Positions 1-7,644 are shown, counted from the first letter of the stretch. The stretch: 10,422 bases of DNA from Acidimicrobiia bacterium (GCA_018882825.1 VERC01000059.1:1-10422), one strand, 5' to 3'. Notes: generated from the letters alone by a model not told the origin. Program-made: numbers and translations.

Positions 1-765
1 ACCGTGCACGGCTGCGAGTTGCGGTACATGACCGAGCGAGACCGACCGTTCGAATGGAGCCCACCGCTGGCCCGGGGGACGGTGGCCCACAAGGCCATCG
101 AACTGTCGCTGCACGTGCGGGGCCGCCCGGTGCCGTTGGTACTTGTCGACGAGGCGCTCGACCGGCTCGAGCGCTCCGACGCCTCGCTGGCCGGCTGGCT
201 GGCCACGTGTTCGGAGGCCGAGCGGGCCGAGGTCCGGGCCCTGGCCAACGAGCGGGTGGCGGGCTTCCTCGAGTGCTTCCCTCCCCTTCGCCGTACGTGG
301 ATGCCCGTGACCGAAGCGCGACTGCGCGTCGAACTGCTCGACGGCCGGGTGTCGATCGCCGGTCGATCCGACCTCACCCTCGGTCGGGCCGAGGGCACCA
401 CGGCGGGCAAGGTCATCATCGACTTCAAGACCGGTGCCACCTCGACCACCCACGTCGACGACCTGCGGCTCTACGCCCTGGTCGAGGCGCTGCGGACCGG
501 CGTGCCCCCGCGACTCACCGCCTCGCTCTACCTCGACTCGGGCACCATCCACACCGAGGTCGTGACCGAAGGGGTGCTCGATGCCGCCGTGGCCCGCACC
601 GCCGACGGCATCCGCAAGGTGCACGAACTGGCCGTGGGAACACGCGCGCCCGAGGCCCGCGCCTCGCGCCGGTGCCGTTGGTGTCCGGCGCTGGCGACGT
701 GTGCGACGGGACGCGCCTTCCTCGGTGAACTCGACGACGACGCCGACCGCTTCGACGAGGACTGA
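1..765 (+). CDS. PD-(D/E)XK family nuclease, RecB/Cas4-like, with Fe-S cysteines (5' end outside window)
   Basis: The reading frame is open from base 1 and 254 residues are visible. The GTG at base 4 is probably not the true start, because the family has a short segment before its first cysteine. Numbering from base 1, motif I is GTVAHKA with His30, followed by the GRSD loop with Asp124, the DFKTG strand with Asp141 and Lys143, and a YAL helix with Tyr158. This is the H...D...D-x-K order of RecB-type PD-(D/E)XK nucleases. Cys5 plus a C-terminal Cys225-x2-Cys228-x5-Cys234 matches the one-plus-three cysteine pattern that holds a [4Fe-4S] cluster in AddB and Cas4 proteins. The expected activity is metal-dependent DNA cleavage in repair or recombination. 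No helicase domain or cas gene is visible, so the partner is unknown. It converges on the MFS gene with 49 nt between them and is functionally separate from the cox genes. Confidence 0.85.
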   Translation, partial: TVHGCELRYMTERDRPFEWSPPLARGTVAHKAIELSLHVRGRPVPLVLVDEALDRLERSDASLAGWLATCSEAERAEVRALANERVAGFLECFPPLRRTWMPVTEARLRVELLDGRVSIAGRSDLTLGRAEGTTAGKVIIDFKTGATSTTHVDDLRLYALVEALRTGVPPRLTASLYLDSGTIHTEVVTEGVLDAAVARTADGIRKVHELAVGTRAPEARASRRCRWCPALATCATGRAFLGELDDDADRFDED

Positions 766-814
766 AGCTCTCGACCGGGACCTCGACGACCCGGCCACGA
801 CTCGGGACCCGAAC

Positions 815-2140
815 TCAGAGCGGGTCGACGGCTGCCTCGGTCGCTTCGGCCTCGACGATGTGCAACTCGTCCTCGGCCGTCATCATCGCCGGATCGACGG
901 CGTCCATGGTCCGCAGACGGTTCAGCACGAAGCGCAGCACCACGAACACGCCGAGGAACAGAGCACCGGCACCGGCGACGGTCCACCGCACGCCCACCCA
1001 GTCGACCATCCAGCCCTGGACCTGTGCGCCGATCGGCACCGACGCGGTGAGCACCATCAGGTAGAAGGCCATCGTGCGCCCGCGCATGTCCTCGCGGACC
1101 TGCAGTTGCACGGCGGTGTTGAGGCTGGCGGTGATCCCGAGGTAGCCGGCTCCGGCGACGAGGAGCGCGGCCGCCCCCAGTCCAACCACCGGCGCCGCCC
1201 CGAGCAGCACCAGTGCGCTGCCATAGCCCACCATGGCGAACGTCACCAGACGTGAACGGGGGATGCGGCCTCCCCGTCCGGCCACCAGCGGTGCCACGAG
1301 GATCGCACCGGTGCCGAGACAGGCCGCCAACAGTCCGTAGGCACCATCACCGACGCCGTAGACGTCGGTGGCGAACACCGCCAGCAGGTTGAACAGCGGC
1401 CCCCCGAGCGAACCCAGCGCGCTCACGATGATGAGGCAGGTGACGATGCCGGGCACCGTGCGCACGTAAGTCATGGCCTGGCGCATCTCTCGCAACGGAC
1501 GGGCCCGACCGATCGGACCGGTCACCAGTCGCGGCGCCACGCGCACCAACAGCAGACCGAGGACCATGGCCAGGAACGACAACGCGTTGATGAAGAAGCA
1601 CCAACTCACACCGAGCGTGGCCAGCACCACCCCACCGAGGGCCGGACCGAAGGCCCGAGCGGCGTTGAACTGCGCCGAGTTGAGCGTCACTGCGTTGAGC
1701 AGGTGCTCGCGGGGCACCAGTTCGGTGACGAACGACTGCCACGCAGCGACGGTGAAGCCACCGGCGAAAGAACTCAACGTGAGGATGGCGAGGAACACGC
1801 CGATGCTGCGCACGCCGAGCACCCACTCCAACCACAGCGCGAAGGTGATGGCGGTCTGCACCAGTCCACCGACGATGAGCACCTTGCGGCGGTCGAACCG
1901 GTCGGCGACCGAACCGGCATAGGGACCGGTGAGCACCATCGGCGCGTACCCGAGGAACCCGGCGAAGCCGAGCCACGCGCCACTCCCGGTGATCGTGTAC
2001 ACGACGTACGGCACCGCCACCATCTGCAGCCACGAACCACTGCTCGACAGCAACGACGCCGACCACATGAGTCGGAAGTTCCGGTAGCGGAAGGCGACGA
2101 AGGCCCCGTCGTGCTCGGGCGCCACGGCCGCCGCGGTCAC
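815..2140 (-). CDS. MFS transporter, MFS_3 / EntS-like exporter
   Basis: A 441-residue integral membrane protein with about 12 predicted hydrophobic segments. The N-terminal FRYRNFRLMW segment leading into the first helix is typical of the MFS_3 (enterobactin-exporter-like) group. The MFS signature loop between helices 2 and 3 is visible at residues 76-89 (GSVADRFDRRKVLI, with Asp80, Arg81 and Arg84/Arg85). The C-terminal ~30 residues form an acidic cytoplasmic tail. I chose the GTG at 2140 because it overlaps the GNAT stop codon by 4 nt (GTGA). An in-frame start at 2221 would add 27 residues lying wholly inside the GNAT gene. It is the last gene of the minus-strand unit. The substrate cannot be told from sequence; proton-coupled drug or metabolite efflux is the family default. 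No direct link to CO or molybdenum metabolism is visible. Confidence 0.88.
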   Translation of the reverse strand: MTAAAVAPEHDGAFVAFRYRNFRLMWSASLLSSSGSWLQMVAVPYVVYTITGSGAWLGFAGFLGYAPMVLTGPYAGSVADRFDRRKVLIVGGLVQTAITFALWLEWVLGVRSIGVFLAILTLSSFAGGFTVAAWQSFVTELVPREHLLNAVTLNSAQFNAARAFGPALGGVVLATLGVSWCFFINALSFLAMVLGLLLVRVAPRLVTGPIGRARPLREMRQAMTYVRTVPGIVTCLIIVSALGSLGGPLFNLLAVFATDVYGVGDGAYGLLAACLGTGAILVAPLVAGRGGRIPRSRLVTFAMVGYGSALVLLGAAPVVGLGAAALLVAGAGYLGITASLNTAVQLQVREDMRGRTMAFYLMVLTASVPIGAQVQGWMVDWVGVRWTVAGAGALFLGVFVVLRFVLNRLRTMDAVDPAMMTAEDELHIVEAEATEAAVDPL

Positions 2141-2727
2141 GACACCCACGCCCCGAGCAGCTCGTCCCGTCGGAGGATCCACTCGTCGAAGGTGATCCCG
2201 AAACGGACGTGGTCCTCCCATCGACCGTTGATCTCCAGGTAGCCCCTGGAGATCCCCTCCTCGCGCAGCCCCAACTTCTCGGTGACCCGACGACTGGCGG
2301 CGTTGCGGGGCACGATGGCGATCTCGATGCGATGCAGGGCGAGTTCGTCGAAGGCGTAGCGGATGAGCACCACCACCGCCTCGGGCACGTACCCCTGTCC
2401 GGCCCGGGCCTCGTCGACCCAGTAGCCGATCGAACCGCTCTGGAACGGGCCCCGTTGCACCGATGACAGGTTGACCTCACCGGCGAATTCGCCATCGACG
2501 AAGATGCCGAAGCCATAGCCGGCACCGAGTTGCCGCTCGCGCTGGCGCGCGTTGCAGCGGGCGGCGAACGCATCACGGTCCTCCACCACATCTGGTGAAC
2601 CGAGAGCACGACTGGGTTCCCACTTGGTCAGCCACTCGACGTTTCGCCGCCGGACGTCCCGCCACGCATTGAAATCGGTCACCACCAGCGGACGCAGCAG
2701 CACTCGGCGTCCGAACAGGGTGGTCAT
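2137..2727 (-). CDS. GNAT family N-acetyltransferase, RimJ/RimL type
   Basis: A 196-residue single-domain GNAT protein. It opens with the LLRPL strand common in RimJ/RimL-like enzymes. Acetyl-CoA motif A lies around residues 101-118, with the pyrophosphate-binding R-A-G-Q-G-Y loop at 108-113. Motif B follows at 138-158 (VPRNAASRRVTEKLG, with Asn142 and the conserved Ser145). RimJ/L members acetylate N-terminal amines of ribosomal proteins or small amines; the acceptor here is unknown. ATG 2727 is chosen because the protein aligns from its first residues and an AGGA stands 8 nt upstream. Longer in-frame versions run into ppx. The stop overlaps the MFS start by 4 nt. The 41-nt gap from ppx also carries a TAGGAT box 7 nt before the ATG, so the gene could additionally be made from a leaderless transcript. 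Confidence 0.88.
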   Translation of the reverse strand: MTTLFGRRVLLRPLVVTDFNAWRDVRRRNVEWLTKWEPSRALGSPDVVEDRDAFAARCNARQRERQLGAGYGFGIFVDGEFAGEVNLSSVQRGPFQSGSIGYWVDEARAGQGYVPEAVVVLIRYAFDELALHRIEIAIVPRNAASRRVTEKLGLREEGISRGYLEINGRWEDHVRFGITFDEWILRRDELLGAWVS

Positions 2728-2734
2728 CGGATCG

Positions 2735-2740
2735 ATCCTA
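2735..2740 (-). promoter_or_regulatory. Possible -10 box (TAGGAT) or Shine-Dalgarno before the GNAT gene
   Basis: The minus strand reads TAGGAT, then 7 nt, then the ATG of the GNAT gene. TANNNT 6-8 nt before a start codon is the usual arrangement of actinobacterial leaderless promoters. The same bases contain AGGA at acceptable ribosome-binding distance, so the two readings compete. No TTGAC-like -35 is seen 17-18 nt upstream (the bases there are CCGGGC-like). Confidence 0.3.
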
Positions 2741-2768
2741 CCCAGCGGCCCTGAACGGCCCGGACGCC

Positions 2769-3674
2769 TCAACGCTCGAGCAGCGACCGGGCCAGACCGT
2801 CGAGGATGTCGCTCTCCGACACCAGACATTCGGCGAATCCGAACCGACGCATGATCGACACCAGCACGCAAAGGCCGCCGACGATCACGTCGGCCCGCTG
2901 CGGCTCCAGCCCGGGATTGTGCTTGCGGTCCTCGATCGACTCGGTGGCCAGGGTGCGGAACACGTCCTCGTTGGCGGCCCGGGTGAGGACGAAGTGATGG
3001 ATGGCGTCGCGTGACCACTCGGACAGACCGATCTCGACGGCGGCGACGTTGGTGATGGTCCCGGCCAATCCCACGAAGGTGGTGGCCTCGGCCGCGAAGG
3101 GGATGTCACGAAGCACGTCGTCGAGGTGCACGTCGATCACCGACAACGCCTGGGAAAGTTCCTCGGCCGTGGGCGGATCGTGGTGCAGCCACGCTTCGGT
3201 CATCCGCACACATCCGACATCGATGGACACCACGTGCTCGGCGTCGTCGGTGCCCCACACGAACTCGGTCGATCCCCCACCGATGTCACACACGAGGAAC
3301 GGCCCGCGGGATCGATCGAGATCGGCGGTGGCACCGCGGAACGACAATCGCCCCTCCTCGATGCCCGACAGCAGTTCCGGTTCCACCCCGAGCACTTCGC
3401 GCACGGCGGCGAAGAACTCGTCGCGGTTGGCGGCATCACGCGAGGCCGACGTGGCCGCCATCCGGATCCGGGTCGCCCCGTGCCGATCGATGACGGCCCG
3501 GTAGTCGCGCAACACGTCGAGGGTGCGGTCGATGGCGATCGGATCGAGCCGTCCGGTGGCATCGACGCCCTGGCCCAGACGGGTGATCCGCATCGTGCGG
3601 TCGAACTGCTGCTCACCATCGGTGACCAGCAGCCGCACGGAATTGGTGCCGCAGTCGATGGCCGCCACCGTCAT
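2769..3674 (-). CDS. ppx: Exopolyphosphatase / guanosine pentaphosphatase family, short form
   Basis: A 301-residue member of the ASKHA-fold Ppx/GppA family, which removes phosphate from polyphosphate and/or converts pppGpp to ppGpp. Motifs in order are the first phosphate loop IDCGTNSVRLL at 6-16, the second phosphate loop DIGGGSTEF at 130-138, GLAGT at 202-206, a basic RADVIVGG helix at 260-267, and SDILDGL at 288-294. The length stops after the two actin-like domains, so the C-terminal HD-like domain of long E. coli-type Ppx is absent. This is normal for actinobacterial short Ppx proteins, some of which favour short-chain polyphosphate. Start ATG 3674 overlaps the DUF501 stop by 4 nt (ATGA); a longer in-frame version would sit inside DUF501. 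DUF501-ppx pairs are common in Actinobacteria. Which substrate it prefers is not readable here. Confidence 0.93.
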   Translation of the reverse strand: MTVAAIDCGTNSVRLLVTDGEQQFDRTMRITRLGQGVDATGRLDPIAIDRTLDVLRDYRAVIDRHGATRIRMAATSASRDAANRDEFFAAVREVLGVEPELLSGIEEGRLSFRGATADLDRSRGPFLVCDIGGGSTEFVWGTDDAEHVVSIDVGCVRMTEAWLHHDPPTAEELSQALSVIDVHLDDVLRDIPFAAEATTFVGLAGTITNVAAVEIGLSEWSRDAIHHFVLTRAANEDVFRTLATESIEDRKHNPGLEPQRADVIVGGLCVLVSIMRRFGFAECLVSESDILDGLARSLLER

Positions 3675-4153
3675 GAGGCGATCCTCTCCGGCGTGCCGGC
3701 CGGGACCATGGCGCGCGCCAACAGTTGCTCGTGGGTCCACTCACCCACCGGGTCGTCACCTCCGGCCAGCCAGTGCGCGTAGTGGGCGTGCAGGCACTTG
3801 ACCCCGACGCGCGTGCCCCCGACACCACCCGAGGGACGCGGCCCCTCCAGGTCGACCGGCAGCGCCGTGTCGCGTTCGGCGGCGTAGGCGTCATGGGTGA
3901 CGGCGATGACGTGAAGACCGAGCGCCGCCTCGACCGCGTCGATCCCACCCTCGCTCTCGATGGTCCCTATCGCCGAGCGCAGACCGGGATCACACAACCA
4001 GTAACGGGTGGGCATGGGCGTCCCGTCGGGAAGCAATGGCTCGTTGCGCAGGACCACCGGATCACCGTCGGCCCGACGCACGACCACCTCGTAGGCCCCC
4101 ATGGGCCGACGCCCGAGCATGATCGTCACCCGCTCGTGGTCGGTCGGATTCAC
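3671..4153 (-). CDS. DUF501 domain protein
   Basis: A 160-residue protein of unknown biochemical function, belonging to a family best known from Actinobacteria. Diagnostic segments are LGRRPMG at 13-19, LPDGTPMPTRYWLCDP at 41-56, and the C-terminal GGVGGTRVGVKCLHAHYA stretch at 109-126. In that stretch Cys120, His122 and His124, together with Cys54, could bind a metal; this is inference. It starts at GTG 4153, which overlaps the coxG stop codon by 4 nt (GTGA). The later in-frame starts at 4129 and 4120 would trim the conserved N-terminal helix. The 3' end overlaps ppx by 4 nt. In many Actinobacteria the same DUF501-ppx pair lies downstream of eno and a FtsB-like gene; here the upstream neighbour is coxG instead. 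Confidence 0.87.
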   Translation of the reverse strand: MNPTDHERVTIMLGRRPMGAYEVVVRRADGDPVVLRNEPLLPDGTPMPTRYWLCDPGLRSAIGTIESEGGIDAVEAALGLHVIAVTHDAYAAERDTALPVDLEGPRPSGGVGGTRVGVKCLHAHYAHWLAGGDDPVGEWTHEQLLARAMVPAGTPERIAS

Positions 4154-4878
4154 CGCCGGCGTCGCCGCACGATCCGCCAGACGATGAGCGCGGCGACGGC
4201 GACACCGAGTGCCGGCACGACCCGCTTCATCACCGGCGATCCGGCGTGCTCGAGCAGATCGATGGCCTCGGGTTCGGGCTGATCGATCCGACGCACGCCC
4301 GTCGCCGGTTCGGCTGCGGGCGTTGCCGGGGACGGTGACGACGGCTCCGTCTCCGACGGACCGGACGTCGACGGTTCGGCCGCAGCCGGGGACGGTGCGG
4401 TCGGCTCGACGACAGGAGCGGATGCCGTCGCCGCATCGGCCAGGACCGTCTGCTCGAGGTTGTCGACGAACTGGCCGAGGAGCTTGGCACTCACGTCGGC
4501 CATCACCCCGCGACCGAACTGGGCCACCTTCCCGGTGACGGTGAGATCGGTGGTGACCGTGACGTGCGTGCCGGCGGCCGACGGTTCGAGTTGCGCGGTG
4601 ATGGTGGCGCTGGCGTTGCCCTGTCCGCGGGTGTCGCGGCCGGTGGCTTCCAACACGGCGCGATGGGCCGTGTCGTCCCGTTCGACGAAGGTGGCCTTGC
4701 CCTTGTACTGGGCCTGGATCGGGCCGACCTTCACCTTGACCACGCCGCGGTACTCGTCGCCCTCGATCTCCTGCAACTGGGCACCGGGCAGGCACGGGGC
4801 GATGCGCTCCACATCGGTCAGGACGTTCCACGCCGTGTCGACGGGCACGCTCACGTCGAACTCGTTGATCAGTTCCAT
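4150..4878 (-). CDS. coxG: CoxG: SRPBCC protein with C-terminal membrane anchor
   Basis: A 242-residue protein in three parts. Residues 1-147 form a CoxG-type SRPBCC domain, with the CLPGA motif at 29-33, a KVKVGPI...YKGKA pair of strands at 48-62 and a GRGVMADVSAKLLGQFV helix at 122-138. Residues 150-205 form a Pro/Ser/Ala/Glu-rich linker of low complexity. Residues 219-237 form one hydrophobic helix, followed at once by a run of five arginines at the C-terminus, which predicts a cytoplasmic tail. CoxG proteins are known to recruit Mo-CO dehydrogenase to the membrane, and mycobacterial CoxG has been shown to bind menaquinone as electron acceptor. Membrane-tethered quinone shuttling is the likely role. 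ATG 4878 overlaps the 3' end of mocA by 10 nt and has a strong GGAGGA site 9 nt upstream. The protein is coupled by GTGA to DUF501. Confidence 0.9.
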   Translation of the reverse strand: MELINEFDVSVPVDTAWNVLTDVERIAPCLPGAQLQEIEGDEYRGVVKVKVGPIQAQYKGKATFVERDDTAHRAVLEATGRDTRGQGNASATITAQLEPSAAGTHVTVTTDLTVTGKVAQFGRGVMADVSAKLLGQFVDNLEQTVLADAATASAPVVEPTAPSPAAAEPSTSGPSETEPSSPSPATPAAEPATGVRRIDQPEPEAIDLLEHAGSPVMKRVVPALGVAVAALIVWRIVRRRRR

Positions 4879-5459
4879 CGCTCGAGATCCTCCACGGTGT
4901 CGACGTCGGCGGCGTCGCCGGGGCACGCTACCGCGGTCACGAGGTCGCTCCTCCGGGCGATGAGCGTCCGAGCGCCCTCGTCGCCGTCTGTGGGGAGCAG
5001 CGACCACACCGACCGATCGAGGCGCACGGGATTGCCCCGATGCCCGTCGTAGGTGGCGACCACGATGGGTGATGGAGTGTCGGCCCGGGCCACGGTGCGC
5101 CAGTCGGCGGCGCTCACGCCCGGTTGATCGGCCAGTCCCACCACCACGGCCGTCGCCCCCCGCCGACCCGCTTCGGCCAGGCCGACCTGCAGGGAGGTGG
5201 CCATCCCGTCGGACCACCGCGGGTTGTCGAGGACGGTCACCGACAGGCCATCCAGTGCTGGCCGACAGTCCACGGCCCCCTGCACGACGAGCACCTCGGC
5301 GAAGCACTCGGCGTCCACGGCGGCCTCGACCGCCAGCCGCACCAGCGCCCGGCCGCCCGCCTCGGCCAACTGCTTGGGTCCGGCGGCGAATCGCGTCGAT
5401 CCCCCGGCGGCGAGCACGATGCCCACCAACGCCTGGGAGGGACTGGGCCGATCGGTCAC
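4869..5459 (-). CDS. mocA: MocA-like molybdenum cofactor cytidylyltransferase (NTP transferase)
   Basis: A 196-residue GT-A fold nucleotidyltransferase. The nucleotide loop LAAGGSTRF is at 16-24, with the conserved lysine in GPKQL (Lys29). [12 protein letters not shown] at 79-90 and the metal-binding GLADQP (Asp111) follow, with GNPV at 142-145, GDEGAR at 159-164 and the closing DVDTVEDL at 185-192. This is the pattern of MocA/MobA-like enzymes. MocA joins CTP to molybdopterin, giving the cytosine dinucleotide cofactor that bacterial xanthine oxidase-family enzymes such as CoxL use. Adjacency to coxG and coxSM supports CTP rather than GTP as substrate, although this is inference from context. 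GTG 5459 is the only reasonable start ahead of the nucleotide loop. It is the first gene of the minus-strand unit and diverges from coxS across 97 nt. Confidence 0.88.
   Translation of the reverse strand: MTDRPSPSQALVGIVLAAGGSTRFAAGPKQLAEAGGRALVRLAVEAAVDAECFAEVLVVQGAVDCRPALDGLSVTVLDNPRWSDGMATSLQVGLAEAGRRGATAVVVGLADQPGVSAADWRTVARADTPSPIVVATYDGHRGNPVRLDRSVWSLLPTDGDEGARTLIARRSDLVTAVACPGDAADVDTVEDLERWN
4888..4893 (-). promoter_or_regulatory. Ribosome binding site of coxG (GGAGGA)
   Basis: The minus strand carries GGAGGA 9 nt before ATG 4878, inside the last codons of the mocA-like gene. It fixes the coxG start and allows independent ribosome loading despite the 10-nt gene overlap. Confidence 0.7.
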
Positions 5460-5556
5460 GTCGTCCAGTCAAGCACCGGCGGTGGCGAGGTGGTGCTGGA
5501 GTAGCCTCGGTCCGACAGCGCTGGCAGCAGCCATCAGCAGGGGGAATCGGCTCACG
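5460..5556. promoter_or_regulatory. Divergent intergenic region between mocA-like gene and coxS
   Basis: This 97-nt stretch is the longest non-coding gap in the window and must hold the start signals for both the mocA-to-MFS unit (minus) and coxSM (plus). On the plus strand a TAGCCT box at 5502-5507 fits the actinobacterial TANNNT -10 consensus and would give a transcript start near 5513-5516. A purine-rich AGGGGGA at 5539-5545 then lies 11 nt before the coxS ATG, a rather long ribosome-binding spacing. No convincing -35 accompanies the box, and no clear -10 was found for the minus-strand direction. No obvious operator palindrome stands out. Confidence 0.5.
5502..5507 (+). promoter_or_regulatory. 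Candidate -10 box for coxSM (TAGCCT)
   Basis: TAGCCT matches TANNNT and lies about 50 nt before the coxS ATG, leaving a short leader that contains the purine-rich ribosome binding site. The identical hexamer precedes the coxD gene. There is no recognisable -35, so an activator or alternative sigma factor may be involved; that is inference. Confidence 0.3.
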
Positions 5557-6024
5557 ATGCAGATCACGGTCACGGTCAACGGCGTCGAGCACACGAGGGA
5601 CGTGGAGCCACGGACCCTGCTCGTCCAGTTCCTGCGCGAGGACATCGGTCTCACCGGCACCAACATCGGGTGCGACACGTCGTCGTGCGGGGCCTGCACG
5701 ATCCACCTCGACGGGGAGTCGGCCAAGTCCTGCACGGTGCTGGCCGTCCAGGCCGACGGACGTTCGGTCACGACCATCGAGGGACTGGCCGATGGCGACG
5801 AACTCCATCCGATGCAGCGGGCGTTCCAGCAGAACCACGGCCTCCAGTGCGGGTACTGCACGCCCGGCATGGTCATGGCGGCGGTTTCGCTGCTCGACGA
5901 GAACCCGAACCCGACCGAGCGCGAGGTGCGGCTCGGACTCGAGGGCAACCTGTGCCGCTGCACCGGGTACCACAACATCGTGAAGTCGGTGCTGGCCTGT
6001 GCCGCCGAAGGTGGTGTGCAGTGA
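5557..6024 (+). CDS. coxS: CoxS: [2Fe-2S] small subunit of molybdenum hydroxylase
   Basis: A 155-residue, full-length small subunit that carries electrons from the Mo centre to FAD. The N-terminal plant-type ferredoxin domain has Cys39, Cys44, Cys47 and Cys59 (C-x4-C-x2-C-x11-C). The C-terminal four-helix domain has Cys98, Cys101, Cys133 and Cys135 ([11 protein letters not shown], then [11 protein letters not shown]), which holds the second cluster near the molybdenum cofactor. All eight cluster ligands are present. ATG 5557 places the usual MQITVTVNG strand at the N-terminus; the frame is open much further upstream, but that part has no family similarity. The stop codon overlaps the coxM start by 4 nt. 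Family members work with carbon monoxide, nicotinate, purines or aldehydes, and this subunit does not discriminate between them. Confidence 0.96.
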   Translation: MQITVTVNGVEHTRDVEPRTLLVQFLREDIGLTGTNIGCDTSSCGACTIHLDGESAKSCTVLAVQADGRSVTTIEGLADGDELHPMQRAFQQNHGLQCGYCTPGMVMAAVSLLDENPNPTEREVRLGLEGNLCRCTGYHNIVKSVLACAAEGGVQ

Positions 6025-6848
6025 TCCCCGCCGCCTTCGACTACGTGCGTGCCGATTCGGTCGACGCCGCCCTCGCCGCCATCGCCGAGCACGGCGACGA
6101 GGCCAAGTTCCTGGCCGGTGGACATTCGCTGCTGCCGCTCATGAAGTTGCGACTGGCCACCCCCAACGTGCTGGTCGACGTCGGTCGACTCGACGACCTG
6201 CGCTACGTGCGCGATGCCGGCGACCACGTGGCCATCGGAGCGCTCACCCGTCACCGCGAGATCGAGACCAGCTCGTTGCTGGCCGCGGAGGCGCCGCTGC
6301 TGGCCTGTGCCGCCGGCGAGGTCGGCGATCCCCAGGTGCGCCATCGCGGCACCATCGGTGGGTCGCTGGCCCACGCCGATCCCGCCTCCGATCTGCCGGC
6401 GGTGGTGCTGGCCATGGGTGGCACCATCGTCGCCACCGGCCCGTCGGGCAGTCGCGAGATCCCGGCCGCCGAGTTCTTCACCGGCTTCCTCGAATCGGCG
6501 CTGGCCCCCGACGAGTTGATGACCGAGATCCGCATCCCCAAGTTGGCGGCCGACGGATGGTCCTTCCAGAAGTTCAACCGGCGGGCCCAGGACTGGGCCA
6601 TCGTCGGCGTGGCGGCCGTTCGGGCCGGCGACGACACCGGCGTGGCGCTGGTCAACATGGGGTCCACCCCGCTCATGGCCACGGCCGTGGTCGACGCCGT
6701 CCGCTCGGGGGCCTCCGCCGCCGACGCCGCGGCGGTGGCCGCCGAGGGCACCGAACCCCAGAACGACATCAACGCCTCGGTCGAGTACCGCGAGCATCTG
6801 GCCCGCGTGCTGGTTCGCCGGGCGCTGGAGGAGTCGGGCCTGGCCTGA
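6021..6848 (+). CDS. coxM: CoxM: FAD-binding medium subunit of molybdenum hydroxylase
   Basis: A 275-residue medium subunit. The N-terminal FAD_binding_5 domain shows both family FAD motifs: AGGHS at 32-36 within [16 protein letters not shown], and TIGGS at 111-115 within [19 protein letters not shown]. The CO_deh_flav_C domain fills roughly residues 175-272. FAD passes electrons out of the enzyme, in CO dehydrogenases probably to quinone via CoxG. It starts at GTG 6021, which overlaps the coxS stop (GTGA), with an AAGGTGG ribosome-binding sequence 6 nt upstream; longer in-frame forms overlap coxS entirely. Unusually, coxL does not follow: only 4 nt after the stop, the convergent xdhC gene ends on the other strand. 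Confidence 0.95.
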   Translation: MIPAAFDYVRADSVDAALAAIAEHGDEAKFLAGGHSLLPLMKLRLATPNVLVDVGRLDDLRYVRDAGDHVAIGALTRHREIETSSLLAAEAPLLACAAGEVGDPQVRHRGTIGGSLAHADPASDLPAVVLAMGGTIVATGPSGSREIPAAEFFTGFLESALAPDELMTEIRIPKLAADGWSFQKFNRRAQDWAIVGVAAVRAGDDTGVALVNMGSTPLMATAVVDAVRSGASAADAAAVAAEGTEPQNDINASVEYREHLARVLVRRALEESGLA

Positions 6849-6852
6849 GGGT

Positions 6853-7644
6853 TCAGTGCAGCGGACCGCTGGTCGACGTCAACGACGCCGACGTGCGGCC
6901 GGTGCGTGACGCGATGATCTCGGCGCAGATGGCCACGGCCGTCTCCTCCGGTGTGCGTCCACCGAGATCCAGCCCGATCGGCGCGTGGAGGCGCGCCTCC
7001 ACTGCGGACATGTCGGCGCCGGCCTCGGCCAGTCGCCCCAGACGCTCTGCACACGTGCGTCGACTGCCCATGGCGCCGACGTAGCCGACGTTCGAGGCCA
7101 GCGCGGCGATGATGGCCGGCACATCGAACTTGTGGTCGTGGGTGAGGATGCACACCGCGTCGCGGGCGGTGAGACGATCACCCTCGCGTTCCAGCAGACG
7201 GTGGGGCCAGTCGACCACGACCTCATCGGCGTGCGGGAAGCGGCGACGGGTGGCGAACACCTCGCGCGCATCGCACACCGTCACCCGGTAGCCCAGCACC
7301 TTGGCCACCCGCACGAGCGCGCCGGTGAAGTCGACGGCCCCGAACACCATCATGTGAGGAGGCGGAGCGAACGACTCGATGAACACCGAGACCGTCTCCT
7401 CGCGGGCCTCACCGCGCTCGCCGTAGTGACGCACGCCGGTGCGCCCCACGGCCAACTCGCCCAGCGCATCGCGCACGACGACGCGGTCGAGGTCCTCGTC
7501 GCCCAGCGTGCCCGACGGGCCGATGCCGTCACCGACGAGGATCTTGGCGCCGACGCCGGGACCGTCGATGACGGTGGCCACTGCCACTGGCCGATGATCG
7601 GCGACCGCGGCCTTCCACTCGTCCCACAGGGCCACGCTCGTCAC
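6853..7644 (-). CDS. xdhC: XdhC family molybdenum hydroxylase maturation protein (two-domain)
   Basis: A 263-residue protein. Residues 1-92 form a degenerate XdhC_CoxI domain that lacks the GGCVEG and CGG cysteine motifs. Residues 97-245 form an XdhC_C Rossmann domain, with a GAVDFTG loop at 102-108, CDARE at 124-128, RRFP at 134-137, LTHDHKFD at 167-174, GAMGSRRT at 190-197 and [21 protein letters not shown] at 219-239. XdhC proteins bind the molybdenum cofactor, support its sulfuration and hand it to the apoenzyme. GTG 7644 overlaps the preceding gene's stop by 4 nt. The two-domain layout with the cysteine motifs removed to the upstream partner suggests the two proteins act together; this is inference. 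It is the last gene of the coxL-coxD-coxE unit and converges with coxM. Confidence 0.9.
   Translation of the reverse strand: MTSVALWDEWKAAVADHRPVAVATVIDGPGVGAKILVGDGIGPSGTLGDEDLDRVVVRDALGELAVGRTGVRHYGERGEAREETVSVFIESFAPPPHMMVFGAVDFTGALVRVAKVLGYRVTVCDAREVFATRRRFPHADEVVVDWPHRLLEREGDRLTARDAVCILTHDHKFDVPAIIAALASNVGYVGAMGSRRTCAERLGRLAEAGADMSAVEARLHAPIGLDLGGRTPEETAVAICAEIIASRTGRTSASLTSTSGPLH

Noticed and set aside
146..190. Possible helicase or toxin association of the nuclease from the GC-rich CTCGA repeats in its 5' part.
   Set aside because: The repeats are ordinary Leu-Asp/Leu-Glu codons (CTCGAC/CTCGAG) found all over the window.
766..814. Possible terminator hairpin between the nuclease and MFS genes (CCGGG 775-779 with CCCGG 790-794).
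   Set aside because: The stem is only 5 bp with a 10-nt loop and no T-run on either strand; chance pairing is common at this GC content.
5467..5472. TTGACT on the minus strand, a good -35 hexamer upstream of mocA.
   Set aside because: It ends only 7 nt before the GTG start, and the position 17 nt downstream (GGCCCA) is no -10; it would fit only if the true start were well inside the gene, past the nucleotide-binding loop.
5069..5983. Long plus-strand open frame spanning mocA antisense and coxS out of frame.
   Set aside because: The product is almost only Arg/Pro/Ser/Ala; coxS and mocA in the other frames have full family motifs.
5469..6797. A 442-codon minus-strand open frame opposite coxS and coxM.
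   Set aside because: No domain similarity, Gly/His/Arg-rich shadow composition, and it covers two certain genes.
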